This document shows positions 17,171-25,044 of a DNA stretch of 32,009 nucleotides, in pieces. The position numbers and the translations under genes were made by a program. This stretch comes from an uncultured Lachnospiraceae bacterium. Lineage in GTDB: Bacteria; Bacillota; Clostridia; Lachnospirales; Anaerotignaceae. Each line of letters opens with the position of its first letter. Positions within the stretch are counted from its first letter, which is position 1. Under the pieces are notes generated by a model. The model saw nothing but the letters and a program-made list of their open reading frames with translations. It did no database searches and was not told the DNA's origin. The stretch lies in NCBI GenBank assembly GCA_944383855.1, contig CALWRB010000028.1:1-32009 (forward strand). Reading direction: 5' to 3'.

Positions 17171-17434
17171 TTAAAATGTTTTCCAATATTGTTTTACACT
17201 GTTTTCTTCCAACGCGTCAAAATAGGAATCCGCAATTTCAAAAATCTCGTCCTCATCTCCGATTTGAAACAAAAGACCGTCTTTGCCTTCCGTCACGCCT
17301 TTTTTCGGGATTTTCGGGTCTTCCAACCATTCATAAAACTCTTTTTCCCACTGCGCAGCGATTTTTTCGCCTTCTTCATAACAACAAATTTCGTCTTTTA
17401 CGCTTTCGATCAATTCCTCCACCGGTATTTTCAT
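17171..17434 (-). CDS. hypothetical acidic protein, last gene of the ruv operon
   Basis: The 87-residue product is acidic, with no membrane segment and no motif I recognise. It starts MKIPVEELIESVKDEI and contains many Glu, Asp and aromatic residues. Its ATG overlaps the rhomboid stop codon by 4 bp (ATGA), which fixes the start at 17434 and indicates translational coupling with the upstream genes. It is likely a small soluble protein; function unknown. Confidence 0.75.
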   Translation of the reverse strand: MKIPVEELIESVKDEICCYEEGEKIAAQWEKEFYEWLEDPKIPKKGVTEGKDGLLFQIGDEDEIFEIADSYFDALEENSVKQYWKTF

Positions 17435-18003
17435 ATCCTGCCCTTTCTCCTTTCCAAAAGCCAAACCCATACGATGCCGCATACCCCACCGATCAGGTGC
17501 GTACCGTGGGCAACCGCAGTATCCGTTTCAAACAACGCGACCGCTTCCTGCCCCAAATAAAGCAATATCACCAGCACCGCGCTCAACGGAATTTTTCCTT
17601 TTTTCAGATTCACAAATCCGCTTGCGCAGATGCACGAAAACACCACGCCGCTTGCGCCCAAAAGCGCAAAGGGGGAAAGTAAAATCTGCATCAGACCCGT
17701 CACCAGAGCAGTTCCAACGATCAGCACTAAAAAATCACGAGAACCGTATTTTTCTTCCAATAGCGGTGCCACCAGCAAAAACAGCATCATATTCCCGCTA
17801 AAATGCGCAAAATCCGCATGCCCCAGCACATGTCCGAACAGCCTGACATAAAACAGCACTTCCGTCGGCGCACTGCGGTAAACGGAAAACGCTGCTGCCG
17901 TACTTCTGCCACCACTGAGAAAATCCAGCCCCAGTGCTATGGCGCATAAAAACAAAAAAATCAGTGTGACCGGTGCATTCAGATCGATTCCGATTCGTTT
18001 CAT
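17431..18003 (-). CDS. rhomboid family intramembrane serine protease
   Basis: The 190-residue membrane protein has about six helices and the rhomboid catalytic signature: HFSGN at 67-71 (oxyanion-side His and Asn), GASG at 116-119 with the nucleophile Ser118, and HLIGG starting at the catalytic His169. Both members of the Ser-His dyad are present, so it should be active in cleaving membrane-spanning substrates. Substrate unknown. ATG 18003 lies 2 nt after the ruvB stop, and its GAGGAA ribosome binding site is inside ruvB. It is co-transcribed with ruvAB and overlaps the next gene. Confidence 0.92.
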   Translation of the reverse strand: MKRIGIDLNAPVTLIFLFLCAIALGLDFLSGGRSTAAAFSVYRSAPTEVLFYVRLFGHVLGHADFAHFSGNMMLFLLVAPLLEEKYGSRDFLVLIVGTALVTGLMQILLSPFALLGASGVVFSCICASGFVNLKKGKIPLSAVLVILLYLGQEAVALFETDTAVAHGTHLIGGVCGIVWVWLLERRKGRI

Positions 18004-18005
18004 GC

Positions 18006-19025
18006 TTATTCCTCTTTTTCTGCTTTTTTTAATCCGAAATGTGCATACCCCCGCGGCGTGACCACCCTGCCGCGCGGTGTACGCTGAATATATCCAAGCT
18101 GCAGCAGATACGGCTCATACACATCTTCGATCGTTTCCGCTTCCTCGTTGATCGAAGCCGCCAAAGTATCCAATCCAACCGGTCTTCCGGAAAACCGTTC
18201 GATCATCGCCATCAGCATCTTACGGTCGATCTGATCCAACCCGGCTTTATCCACCTCCAGCAGATCCAGTGCAAACGCCGCCACTTCCTGCGTAATCACG
18301 CCTTCATACCGCACCTGTGCAAAATCTCTGACTCGTCTAAGCAGACGATTCGCGATTCTGGGTGTACCTCTGGAACGGCGAGCGATCTCCTGCGCACCTT
18401 CCGGCTCAATCTTGATTTGCAGCACATCTGCACTGCGCAACAAAATTTTCGTCAGATCTTCCACCTGATACGGTTCCAGACGATGCACGACCCCAAAACG
18501 ATCTCTCAGCGGCGCCGTCAATAAGCCGATGCGTGTCGTTGCGCCGATCAGTGTAAATTTCGGCAAATCCAGACGCACCGATCTGGCACCCGAGCCTTTG
18601 CCGATCATAATATCAATCACAAAATCCTCCATCGCAGGGTATAATATTTCTTCTATCATACGGTTTAAACGATGGATCTCGTCAATAAATAAAATATCGC
18701 CTTCATTCAGGCTATTTAATATCGCTGCCATATCCCCCGCACGTTCTATGGCGGGTCCCGAAGTGGTTCGCAGCTGCACACCCATCTCATTGGCAATGAT
18801 ATTGGAAAGCGTCGTCTTTCCAAGCCCCGGAGGTCCGTACAGCAGTACATGATCGAGCGGCTCTTTCCGTTGTTTAGCCGCTTCCATAAATACCCGCAGG
18901 TTTTCTTTCACGCGTTCCTGCCCGATGTAGCTGTCCAAAGCATTGGGTCTGAGCTTTGGCTCTGTACTTTGGTCCTCCTGTTGGAAAGCGGCTGTCAGAA
19001 TCCTTCTTTCTTCCGTTTCATACAT
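18006..19025 (-). CDS. ruvB: Holliday junction branch migration ATPase RuvB
   Basis: RuvB is the AAA+ motor that, with RuvA, drives branch migration of Holliday junctions. The 339-residue protein has [11 protein letters not shown] near residue 26, Walker A GPPGLGKT (64-71), Walker [10 protein letters not shown], a sensor region [18 protein letters not shown] and the C-terminal winged-helix segment [13 protein letters not shown]. Length is normal. The ATG at 19025 has an AGGGGAG site in the 18-nt gap after ruvA. No ruvC is present, as is usual in Firmicutes, where RecU cuts junctions. Confidence 0.97.
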   Translation of the reverse strand: MYETEERRILTAAFQQEDQSTEPKLRPNALDSYIGQERVKENLRVFMEAAKQRKEPLDHVLLYGPPGLGKTTLSNIIANEMGVQLRTTSGPAIERAGDMAAILNSLNEGDILFIDEIHRLNRMIEEILYPAMEDFVIDIMIGKGSGARSVRLDLPKFTLIGATTRIGLLTAPLRDRFGVVHRLEPYQVEDLTKILLRSADVLQIKIEPEGAQEIARRSRGTPRIANRLLRRVRDFAQVRYEGVITQEVAAFALDLLEVDKAGLDQIDRKMLMAMIERFSGRPVGLDTLAASINEEAETIEDVYEPYLLQLGYIQRTPRGRVVTPRGYAHFGLKKAEKEE

Positions 19026-19043
19026 ATATTATTCTCCCCTTCT

Positions 19044-19655
19044 TTAGAAGGTAATCATCTTTTTCAATGCCGCCTTCAAAATAGCTTCCGTATCCATTTC
19101 CTCTGTCGCAACGGCAGAAACCGCCTTTACCGCTTCCATGCGGCTATATCCCAACGCCATCATCGCGTCGATCGCTTCCCACTGCGCGGACGGCGTGCCT
19201 GCCTGCATTTCTTTCTGCAACTGCACTGCCTGCGGCATCTCTATGGCATCTTCCGTACTGAACTTATCCTTTAACTCCAAAATGATCCGCTGCACGGTCT
19301 TTTTCCCCACGCCGGGTGCCGCGCTGAGTGCTTTCACATCTTCAGTCAATACTGCCATAATCAACTCCTGCGGCTTTAACTGCGACAACACTGCCAAAGC
19401 CCCTTTCGGACCCACGCCATTGACGGTCAGCAGGCGATGAAAAATATCCAGTTCCTGCCTGTTCGCAAAGCCAAACAGCGAGATCCCATCTTCTTTCACA
19501 CTCATATGTGTATAAATTTTCACTTCTTCCCCTATCGCAGGAAGCTCCGCCATCAGTCTTGGCGAAACGAATATCTCATAGCCGATGCCGTTGCTTTCCA
19601 GCACGACAGAATCGGCTGTTTTCTCCTCCAGACTGCCTCTGATATAGGAAATCAT
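19044..19655 (-). CDS. ruvA: Holliday junction branch migration protein RuvA
   Basis: RuvA binds four-way junctions and loads RuvB. The 203-residue protein begins MISYIRGSLEEKTADSVVLE (OB-fold domain), has tandem helix-hairpin-helix segments VNGVGPKGALAVLS and APGVGKKTVQRIILEL, and a C-terminal domain III (ALGYSRMEAVKAV) that contacts RuvB. ATG 19655 has AAGGAGG with 8-nt spacing, and a TATAAT-type promoter lies just upstream. It leads the ruvA-ruvB-rhomboid-hypothetical operon. Confidence 0.97.
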   Translation of the reverse strand: MISYIRGSLEEKTADSVVLESNGIGYEIFVSPRLMAELPAIGEEVKIYTHMSVKEDGISLFGFANRQELDIFHRLLTVNGVGPKGALAVLSQLKPQELIMAVLTEDVKALSAAPGVGKKTVQRIILELKDKFSTEDAIEMPQAVQLQKEMQAGTPSAQWEAIDAMMALGYSRMEAVKAVSAVATEEMDTEAILKAALKKMITF

Positions 19656-19681
19656 CGCATTCTCCTCCTTACTCTGTATCC

Positions 19682-19710
19682 ATTATACGGGAAGGCACAC
19701 AAAATCACAA
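19682..19710 (-). promoter_or_regulatory. promoter of the ruv operon
   Basis: Minus-strand TTGTGA (19710-19705), 17 nt, then TATAAT (19687-19682), giving a leader of about 20 nt. Confidence 0.7.
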
Positions 19711-19720
19711 CCCGTTTTGC

Positions 19721-19734
19721 AAAACATATGTTTT
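19721..19734. promoter_or_regulatory. 14-bp palindrome upstream of the ruvA promoter
   Basis: AAAACATATGTTTT is a perfect palindrome 10 bp upstream of the ruvA -35. It resembles the core of the Firmicute LexA box (GAAC-N4-GTTC), with A/T in place of the outer G/C, so an SOS operator is possible but not shown. Confidence 0.3.
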
Positions 19735-19747
19735 CTTTTTTTTGCAC

Positions 19748-19784
19748 AAAAAAAGCGACTGTGCGCTCACACAACCGCTTTTTT
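19748..19784 (-). terminator. terminator after the EamA exporter gene
   Basis: AAAAAGCG and CGCTTTTTT arms (19750-19757 and 19776-19784) with inner TGTG/CACA pairing; on the minus strand followed by a T run. Confidence 0.7.
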
Positions 19785-19793
19785 GTCGTTTCA

Positions 19794-20705
19794 TTATGTA
19801 CCGATAGACTGTTTTCTGGTGGAAAGCAGCGTTACCGTGACCAGAATCAATGCAAATCCGACCAAATCCAACAACTGGAAATCCGAATGCAAAAACAGGA
19901 ATGATACCACGATCGCCGTCACAGGCTCCACACTGCCCAAAAGGCTACCCATGAACGGACCCACAATGCTGACTCCCTTCAAATACAAAGAAAATGCCAC
20001 TGCTGTACCAATGATGATAACACCTGCCGTTGCCAGTATGGTTTGTATATCCGTCGGCACTTCCCTTTCCCAAGGGCGCACCACTATGCACATCAGAATG
20101 CCCGCGATCAACATACCGTATCCCACCACGGGATAAACACCGTATTTTTGCAGTATTTTCGAGCTCATTAAATTATACATCGCTGCCCCTGCCGCTGCGC
20201 AAAGTCCCAAAATCAGCGCAAGCGGTGTCAGCTGCATACTGCTGATATCTCCATGGGTACTGAGTAGGAAGGTACCCACCAAAGCACCCAAAATCGCCAA
20301 TGCCTCAACACCCTTTGGCAACCGCGGACGTGTGATACAGACCACAGCCAAAATCAGGATCGGCGCTGTAGACTGCAATACCGTTGCGGTACCTGCATTC
20401 GATTCGGCGATCGCCGCGAAATAAGTATACTGACAAAAGAGCATGCCGAAAACGGAGAACCAAAACAACTGCTTACGGTCCTTTTTATCCCGAAAAATAT
20501 CATTCACCTTTTTGCCCTGCACAATATGCCCGATCATAACCAGCAAAAGCCCCGCCAGCAGCATACGCACCGCAACCAGCCACTCCGCTGTCAAACTTCT
20601 TTCCTGAAATAAAAACTGTCCGAAGCAACCGGAAAGACCCCAACAAACACCGCCGCAAAGAGTAAACAGTATCCCTGCCGTACGGCTTTCCTTTTTCTGC
20701 TCCAT
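19794..20705 (-). CDS. EamA/DMT family transporter
   Basis: The 303-residue protein has ten predicted membrane helices in two five-helix halves, as in drug/metabolite (EamA, RhaT-like) exporters. The first half begins GILFTLCGGVCWGLSG near residue 11, and the second contains GAAMYNLMSSKILQKYG and PFMGSLLGSVEPVTAIV near residue 265, a conserved EamA feature. Substrates of this family include amino acids and metabolites; none can be assigned. I chose ATG 20705 over an in-frame ATG at 20756, because neither has a strong site but the longer one has none at all. Confidence 0.88.
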   Translation of the reverse strand: MEQKKESRTAGILFTLCGGVCWGLSGCFGQFLFQERSLTAEWLVAVRMLLAGLLLVMIGHIVQGKKVNDIFRDKKDRKQLFWFSVFGMLFCQYTYFAAIAESNAGTATVLQSTAPILILAVVCITRPRLPKGVEALAILGALVGTFLLSTHGDISSMQLTPLALILGLCAAAGAAMYNLMSSKILQKYGVYPVVGYGMLIAGILMCIVVRPWEREVPTDIQTILATAGVIIIGTAVAFSLYLKGVSIVGPFMGSLLGSVEPVTAIVVSFLFLHSDFQLLDLVGFALILVTVTLLSTRKQSIGT

Positions 20706-20780
20706 AAGCCTTTTCCACTCCCTTCTATCACTTCCGTATGTATGACAAAATCCCATATTTTTCTACTGCCAATGAATGTA

Positions 20781-20809
20781 ATTATAGCAAGGCAACCATA
20801 AAAAAGCAA
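20781..20809 (-). promoter_or_regulatory. promoter of the EamA exporter gene
   Basis: Minus-strand TTGCTT (20809-20804), 17 nt, then TATAAT (20786-20781) with extended TGC before it. Confidence 0.6.
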
Positions 20810-20832
20810 GCGATCTTTTCCCTCAAAGACAC

Positions 20833-20867
20833 ATAAAAATATCTCCCTCGCAAAGCATACGAGGGAG
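20833..20867 (-). terminator. terminator after ilvA
   Basis: CTCCCTCG (20843-20850) pairs with CGAGGGAG (20860-20867); on the minus strand ATATTTTTATG follows. Confidence 0.7.
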
Positions 20868-20882
20868 TAAAAAACTGCTTCT

Positions 20883-22085
20883 TTAAGAATGGACACGCAG
20901 GGAAAATCCTTTTTGCTTAAGTGCCCCAACCAGTTCATCTCTGTGAGCGGCATCTCTGGTTTCCACCACGATATCCACCACACACACACCGACATCTACA
21001 CCACCGACCATGCGGTCATGGTTCACCGAAAAGACATTGCCGCCTGCTGATGCAACCACTTCTAACATTGCCATCAGCTGCCCCGGTTTATCCTCCATAG
21101 AAACGGAAAGTGTGACCAACCTGCCTGTATGCTGCAGCGCTTTATTGATGATACGGGACAACGTCGTCACATCGGCATTTCCGCCGGAAATGATACAAAC
21201 GGTCTTTTTGCCGCGTAGATCGACTTTCGGAAACATCGCCGCCGCAACCGAAAGCGCACCTGCGCCTTCCGCCACCAGTTTATGTTTTTCCAATAACAAC
21301 AGCATCGCCGTTGCCAATTCCTCCTCCGTTACAGTCACGATGCCGTCCAAATATTTCCGGCAAGCTTCAAACGTGAAATTGCCCGGTTGTTTGACTGCGG
21401 TGCCGTCCGCCATGGTATGCACTTCTTTCAGTTTCTCGATCTTTCCAAGCCGCAGTGACTCCTGCATGCAGTTTGCGCCGACCGGCTCCACGCCATATAC
21501 CTTGCAATCTGGATTGATCAGCTTCACTGCCGTAGCAACGCCGCTTGCAATCCCGCCGCCGCCAATCGGGACGAATACCACCTCTGCGTCCGGCAGTTTT
21601 TCCATAATTTCCAACCCGAGTGTTGCCTGCCCGGTAATGATGCGTTCGTCATTAAAAGGGTGGATAAAGGTACACCCTTGCTCTGCCACTAACTGCATTG
21701 CTTTTTCATAAGCATCATCATATACCCCCGGCACCTGCACCACTTTTGCCCCATTTTGTTTTGTACCTTCCACTTTGGAGATCGGCGCGCCGTCAGGCAT
21801 ACAGATGGTTGCGGGGATACCGAGCATTCTTGCTGCCAGAGAAACCCCCTGCGCATGGTTTCCGCTGGAAGCCGCGACAATGCCGCGTTTTCGTTCTTCC
21901 GGGGAAAGAGAAGAAATTTTCGTATAGGCGCCGCGCAGTTTAAATGCGCCTGTTACCTGCAAATTTTCGCATTTGATATAAATATCCGCTTCATCATTGA
22001 TAAATGCCGACTGGATCAACGGCGTATTTCTTGTGATACCTTTCAGATTTTTCTCTGCCGCTTGAATCATTTCCAATGTGATCAT
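20883..22085 (-). CDS. ilvA: threonine ammonia-lyase with C-terminal ACT domain
   Basis: The enzyme deaminates L-threonine to 2-oxobutyrate using PLP; it feeds isoleucine synthesis or, in fermenters, propionate formation. The 400-residue protein has the PLP lysine in TGAFKLRGA (Lys49), the phosphate-binding glycine loop in VPIGGGGIASG, and a single C-terminal ACT domain (about 326-400, LSVSMEDKPGQLMAMLEVV). This matches the short ACT-containing class (TIGR01127-like), which may be annotated ilvA or tdcB, rather than the two-ACT-like E. coli IlvA. ATG 22085 has AAGGGG upstream. No ilv biosynthetic genes adjoin, so a catabolic role is possible. Confidence 0.93.
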   Translation of the reverse strand: MITLEMIQAAEKNLKGITRNTPLIQSAFINDEADIYIKCENLQVTGAFKLRGAYTKISSLSPEERKRGIVAASSGNHAQGVSLAARMLGIPATICMPDGAPISKVEGTKQNGAKVVQVPGVYDDAYEKAMQLVAEQGCTFIHPFNDERIITGQATLGLEIMEKLPDAEVVFVPIGGGGIASGVATAVKLINPDCKVYGVEPVGANCMQESLRLGKIEKLKEVHTMADGTAVKQPGNFTFEACRKYLDGIVTVTEEELATAMLLLLEKHKLVAEGAGALSVAAAMFPKVDLRGKKTVCIISGGNADVTTLSRIINKALQHTGRLVTLSVSMEDKPGQLMAMLEVVASAGGNVFSVNHDRMVGGVDVGVCVVDIVVETRDAAHRDELVGALKQKGFSLRVHS

Positions 22086-22115
22086 TTGTCGTCCCCCCTT
22101 GCCGTATATTTGTCC

Positions 22116-22130
22116 TTGTATTAAATACAA
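22116..22130. promoter_or_regulatory. 15-bp inverted repeat in the ilvA leader
   Basis: TTGTATT and AATACAA are perfect 7-bp arms around one central base, lying between the ilvA transcription start and its ribosome binding site. It could be a repressor operator or an RNA hairpin. No T-box features are visible in the roughly 68-nt leader. Confidence 0.35.
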
Positions 22131-22160
22131 ATTGTTTCATAATGTCCTTCTACTAAGAAC

Positions 22161-22189
22161 ATTATAGTATTTGGACTTTTCGCTGTCAA
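22161..22189 (-). promoter_or_regulatory. consensus sigma-A promoter of ilvA
   Basis: A perfect TTGACA (22189-22184), 17 nt and TATAAT (22166-22161) on the minus strand. Confidence 0.88.
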
Positions 22190-22276
22190 GAAGTCTTTTC
22201 ATTTTGGGAAGTCATCTGTTATACTCTAAATAAGAAGCGATTTCGAAAAATTTCTCGTCAGAAAGGAAGTGTTCTT

Positions 22277-22522
22277 ATGAAGCTCTACAGAAAATCACCT
22301 CTCATCACTGCCGTTTTCGGCATTCTGATCACATTACGATATCTGTATAAATTTTTCTTTCTTGACGGAGATGTTTTCACCCTGGTGTTTGCGATCATTT
22401 TTGCGGCATTTACAGGCAATTACTTTTATTACGCATTCTCCAAACAAGGCGCAATAGAATATGCCAAAGAAGAAAAGGTGAAAAAAATGTCGATCAAAAG
22501 CTCGGAAGATTCACCTCCCTGA
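22277..22522 (+). CDS. small membrane protein, probably frameshifted (N-terminal part)
   Basis: This 81-codon frame starts at ATG 22277 with AAAGGAAG at 22262-22269. Two membrane helices (about 8-30 and 33-54) are followed by a charged segment AIEYAKEEKVKKM. The last 11 residues (MSIKSSEDSPP) look unlike coding tail and end at 22522. A second open frame in the -1 phase begins inside this region and encodes two more membrane helices without a usable start codon (next entry), so the true product is probably about 153 residues and made of both parts. I do not recognise the family. Divergent from ilvA; ends at a bidirectional terminator. Confidence 0.65.
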   Translation: MKLYRKSPLITAVFGILITLRYLYKFFFLDGDVFTLVFAIIFAAFTGNYFYYAFSKQGAIEYAKEEKVKKMSIKSSEDSPP

Positions 22523-22737
22523 TTTTATTTTTACTTCTGCTCCTCTCCGCCATCGGTTATATACTCTCCGAAGGCAGTCCTATCTTCCTTGCTTCCACCG
22601 GGATTCTTCTGGTTCTTTTCTTTGCCTATGTGATCATGCACCGCATCTTTTATCGACGGATCGCCGCCAAAATGGCGAAAGCGGAAGCAGCAGGGTCTGC
22701 ACTTACAGAAACGGAAAATGGCGAAGCGGAGTTGTAA
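22486..22737 (+). CDS. -1-frame continuation of the small membrane protein
   Basis: In the frame offset by -1 from the preceding gene, 83 codons from 22486 read NVDQKLGRFTSLILFL, then a second hydrophobic stretch (FLASTGILLVLFFAYVIM), then a basic and acidic tail ending TENGEAEL and TAA at 22735-22737. Hydrophobic helices followed by a positive RIFYRRIAAK patch look like real membrane-protein coding. There is no ATG, GTG or TTG at the start of this frame; the first GTG is at 22630. A run of seven A at 22481-22487 lies exactly where the two frames could join, by ribosomal or transcriptional slippage, by mutation, or by sequence error. Confidence 0.55.
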   Translation, partial: NVDQKLGRFTSLILFLLLLLSAIGYILSEGSPIFLASTGILLVLFFAYVIMHRIFYRRIAAKMAKAEAAGSALTETENGEAEL

Positions 22738-22824
22738 AACTACTCTGTCCGAACTAAAAAACAGAAATTCATCGTCAGACAATGCTATTTTTCCAAAAAA
22801 ACGAAAAAAATATATCTCTGCGTG

Positions 22825-22873
22825 AAAAAAAAGCAGATGTTTTACGGCAAACAGCCTAAAACACCTGCTTTTT
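22825..22873. terminator. bidirectional terminator between the small membrane gene and clpX
   Basis: AAAGCAG and CTGCTTT (22830-22836, 22865-22871), then an inner TGTTTTA/TAAAACA stem, with A and T runs outside. Strong on both strands. Confidence 0.88.
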
Positions 22874-22898
22874 CATTGATTTCATATTACGACATCGA

Positions 22899-24194
22899 TT
22901 ACGATGCGTGGTTTCTTTTCCCTGTGGGTTTGCGTTTGCGCATTCTCTGCAAAGGCTGTCTATTTTCGTTGTAGACATACTTCGGCTCGCCTGTACCATT
23001 CACCACGTCTGCGGTAATGATGCATTTTTCCACGGTAGTTTCCGTCGGAATCTCATACATAATCGGATTGATGAAATCCTCCAGTATCGCACGCAGACCA
23101 CGCGCGCCGGTTTCTCTTTGCATTGCCAATTTTGCAGCGGCACGCAAAGCATCTTCTTCAAACTCCAGCTTTACATCGTCCAACGCAAACAAATACTCAT
23201 ATTGTTTTACCAAAGCGTTCTTCGGCTCTGTCAAAATATGGATCAGCGCGTCCTCGTCCAGATTATCCAATGTGACTACAACGGGCAAACGTCCGATAAA
23301 TTCGGGGATCAGACCGTATTTCAATAAATCCTGCGGCATCAGGCTTTGCAGCAGTTCATCGTTGGATTTATCCTGCTTGGACTGCACATCGGCACCAAAA
23401 CCGATGACCTTATGCCCCATACGATTCTGCACGATTTTTTCGATACCGCCGAACGCACCGCCGCAGATGAAAAGGATATTGGTCGTATCGATCTGCAAAA
23501 ACTCCTGGTGCGGGTGTTTTCTGCCACCCTGCGGCGGAACGCTTGCCACCGTTCCTTCCAGAATCTTCAATAGTGCCTGCTGTACGCCTTCTCCGCTGAC
23601 ATCTCTGGTGATAGATACATTCTCGCTTTTTTTGGTGATCTTATCGATCTCGTCGATATAGATAATACCTCTTTCCGCACGGTCCATATCATAATCCGCT
23701 GCCTGAATCAGTTTCAGCAGAATATTCTCCACATCTTCGCCGACATAACCCGCTTCGGTCAAAGAAGTCGCGTCCGCGATCGCAAACGGTACGTCCAATA
23801 CTTTCGCCAAAGTCTGCGCCAGCAAAGTTTTGCCGGTACCGGTCGGACCGACCATCAGAATATTGCTCTTTTGCAACTCTACATCGTCTGCTTTTTCGTC
23901 CATGAAGATACGTTTGTAGTGGTTATACACCGCAACTGCAAGCGCTTTTTTTGCACGATCCTGTCCGATCACATATTCGTCCAGCGCAGCCTTGATCTCC
24001 TTGGGCTTCGGCATTTCTTTCACTTCTTGTCTGCTTGCCAAAACATCATATTCCTCGTCCATGATATCGGCGCACAGCTCGATGCACTCATCACAAATAT
24101 ACACCCCGGGGCCCGCGATCAGTTTTTTTACCTGATCCTGGCTTTTCCCGCAGAAAGAACAATGCAGTTTGTTGCTGTCATCTGTCTTTGCCAT
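22899..24194 (-). CDS. clpX: ATP-dependent Clp protease ATP-binding subunit ClpX
   Basis: ClpX unfolds substrates and feeds them to ClpP. The 431-residue protein has the N-terminal C4 zinc finger (Cys12, 15, 34, 37), Walker A GPTGTGKT at 116-123, the pore-loop GYVGEDVEN, the [19 protein letters not shown] segment, and the IGF loop (VIGFGAD) that docks onto ClpP. All are intact. ATG 24194 has AAGGAG (24207-24202) overlapping the clpP stop; the gap is 4 nt. It is the last gene of tig-clpP-clpX; lonB, lon or ysxC, often next, are absent. Confidence 0.97.
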   Translation of the reverse strand: MAKTDDSNKLHCSFCGKSQDQVKKLIAGPGVYICDECIELCADIMDEEYDVLASRQEVKEMPKPKEIKAALDEYVIGQDRAKKALAVAVYNHYKRIFMDEKADDVELQKSNILMVGPTGTGKTLLAQTLAKVLDVPFAIADATSLTEAGYVGEDVENILLKLIQAADYDMDRAERGIIYIDEIDKITKKSENVSITRDVSGEGVQQALLKILEGTVASVPPQGGRKHPHQEFLQIDTTNILFICGGAFGGIEKIVQNRMGHKVIGFGADVQSKQDKSNDELLQSLMPQDLLKYGLIPEFIGRLPVVVTLDNLDEDALIHILTEPKNALVKQYEYLFALDDVKLEFEEDALRAAAKLAMQRETGARGLRAILEDFINPIMYEIPTETTVEKCIITADVVNGTGEPKYVYNENRQPLQRMRKRKPTGKRNHAS

Positions 24195-24198
24195 GGTT

Positions 24199-24792
24199 TC
24201 ACTCCTTCGCCTGCGGTTTTGTAATGACTTCGTCAATCAGGCCGTATGCCTTTGCTTCTTCCGCAGACATAAAATAATCTCTTTCGGTATCCTGTTCGAT
24301 CTGTTCAAAGGATTTTCCCGTATTTTCCGCTAAAATCTCGTTTAATTTCTTTTTGGTGCGCAGAATATTTTCCGCATGGATACGGATTTCTGTCGCCTGT
24401 CCTCTTGCGCCGCCGCTGGGCTGATGGATCATCACTTCCGCATTCGGCAGAGCATAACGCTTGCCCTTCGCGCCGCCTGCCAGCAAAAACGCGCCCATAC
24501 TTGCCGCCATACCAATGCAGATCGTGGACACGTCCGGTTTGATATACTGCATGGTATCGTAAATTGCCATTCCGGCTGTGACGGAACCGCCGGGGCTGTT
24601 GATGTAAAGGTTGATATCCTTATCGGGGTCTTCCGCCGCTAAAAACAGCAGCTGTGCCACGACCAGACTTGCTGTGATATCGTTGACCTCCTCACCTAAA
24701 AAAATGATACGGTCTTTCAGCAGTCTGGAGTAAATATCGTAAGAACGTTCTCCTCTGCTGGTTTGTTCTACCACATAAGGTACTAAACTCAT
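24199..24792 (-). CDS. clpP: ATP-dependent Clp protease proteolytic subunit ClpP
   Basis: The 197-residue serine protease subunit forms the degradation chamber. Catalytic residues are Ser98 in GMAASMGAF, His123 in MIHQPSGG and Asp172 in TERDYFMS, in the standard spacing. Length and the N-terminal [19 protein letters not shown] are typical. ATG 24792 has AGGAGGG upstream; an upstream in-frame start lacks one. No CtsR box (GGTCAAA direct repeat) was found nearby. It lies about 250 nt after tig, with hairpins between, and reads into clpX. Confidence 0.97.
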   Translation of the reverse strand: MSLVPYVVEQTSRGERSYDIYSRLLKDRIIFLGEEVNDITASLVVAQLLFLAAEDPDKDINLYINSPGGSVTAGMAIYDTMQYIKPDVSTICIGMAASMGAFLLAGGAKGKRYALPNAEVMIHQPSGGARGQATEIRIHAENILRTKKKLNEILAENTGKSFEQIEQDTERDYFMSAEEAKAYGLIDEVITKPQAKE

Positions 24793-24852
24793 ATGCTTTC
24801 CCTCCTGTCGATTCGGTACAGATTTTCTTTTTTTCTCTGCCCAAGTTAAATT

Positions 24853-24877
24853 GCATAAAAATACAGCTTTTTTATGC
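24853..24877 (-). other. A/T-rich hairpin upstream of clpP
   Basis: GCATAAAAA (24853-24861) and TTTTTATGC (24869-24877) are perfect 9-bp arms with a 7-nt loop, about 60 nt before clpP. Together with a second hairpin at 24927-24964, it fills the roughly 250-nt tig-clpP gap; no clear clpP promoter or CtsR/CIRCE box was seen. Confidence 0.4.
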
Positions 24878-24926
24878 CGATCCACGGAAAAAATACCGTT
24901 TTCGACACTTCTCTTTTTTGCATAAA

Positions 24927-24964
24927 CAGCGAGTTTCCGGGCAAAAACCCTTCGAAACTCGCTG
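24927..24964 (-). terminator. strong hairpin between tig and clpP
   Basis: CAGCGAGTTTC and GAAACTCGCTG form a perfect 11-bp stem (24927-24937, 24954-24964) with an inner GGG/CCC. The minus-strand 3' flank (TTTATGC) lacks a good T run, so it may be a partial terminator or an mRNA-processing element. Confidence 0.45.
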
Positions 24965-25044
24965 GCAATGCTGCATTTGGAATCACGCCTTGCTGTCGGT
25001 TCCGTGTGCTGCTCTGTATCTTTATGACTTGTCTTTCGGTCGGA

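Noticed and set aside
22086..22154. T-box leader for ilvA
   Set aside because: The leader is under 70 nt and lacks the T-box sequence and terminator.
24793..25044. CtsR (GGTCAAA) or CIRCE heat-shock sites before clpP
   Set aside because: Neither motif is present; only hairpins were found.
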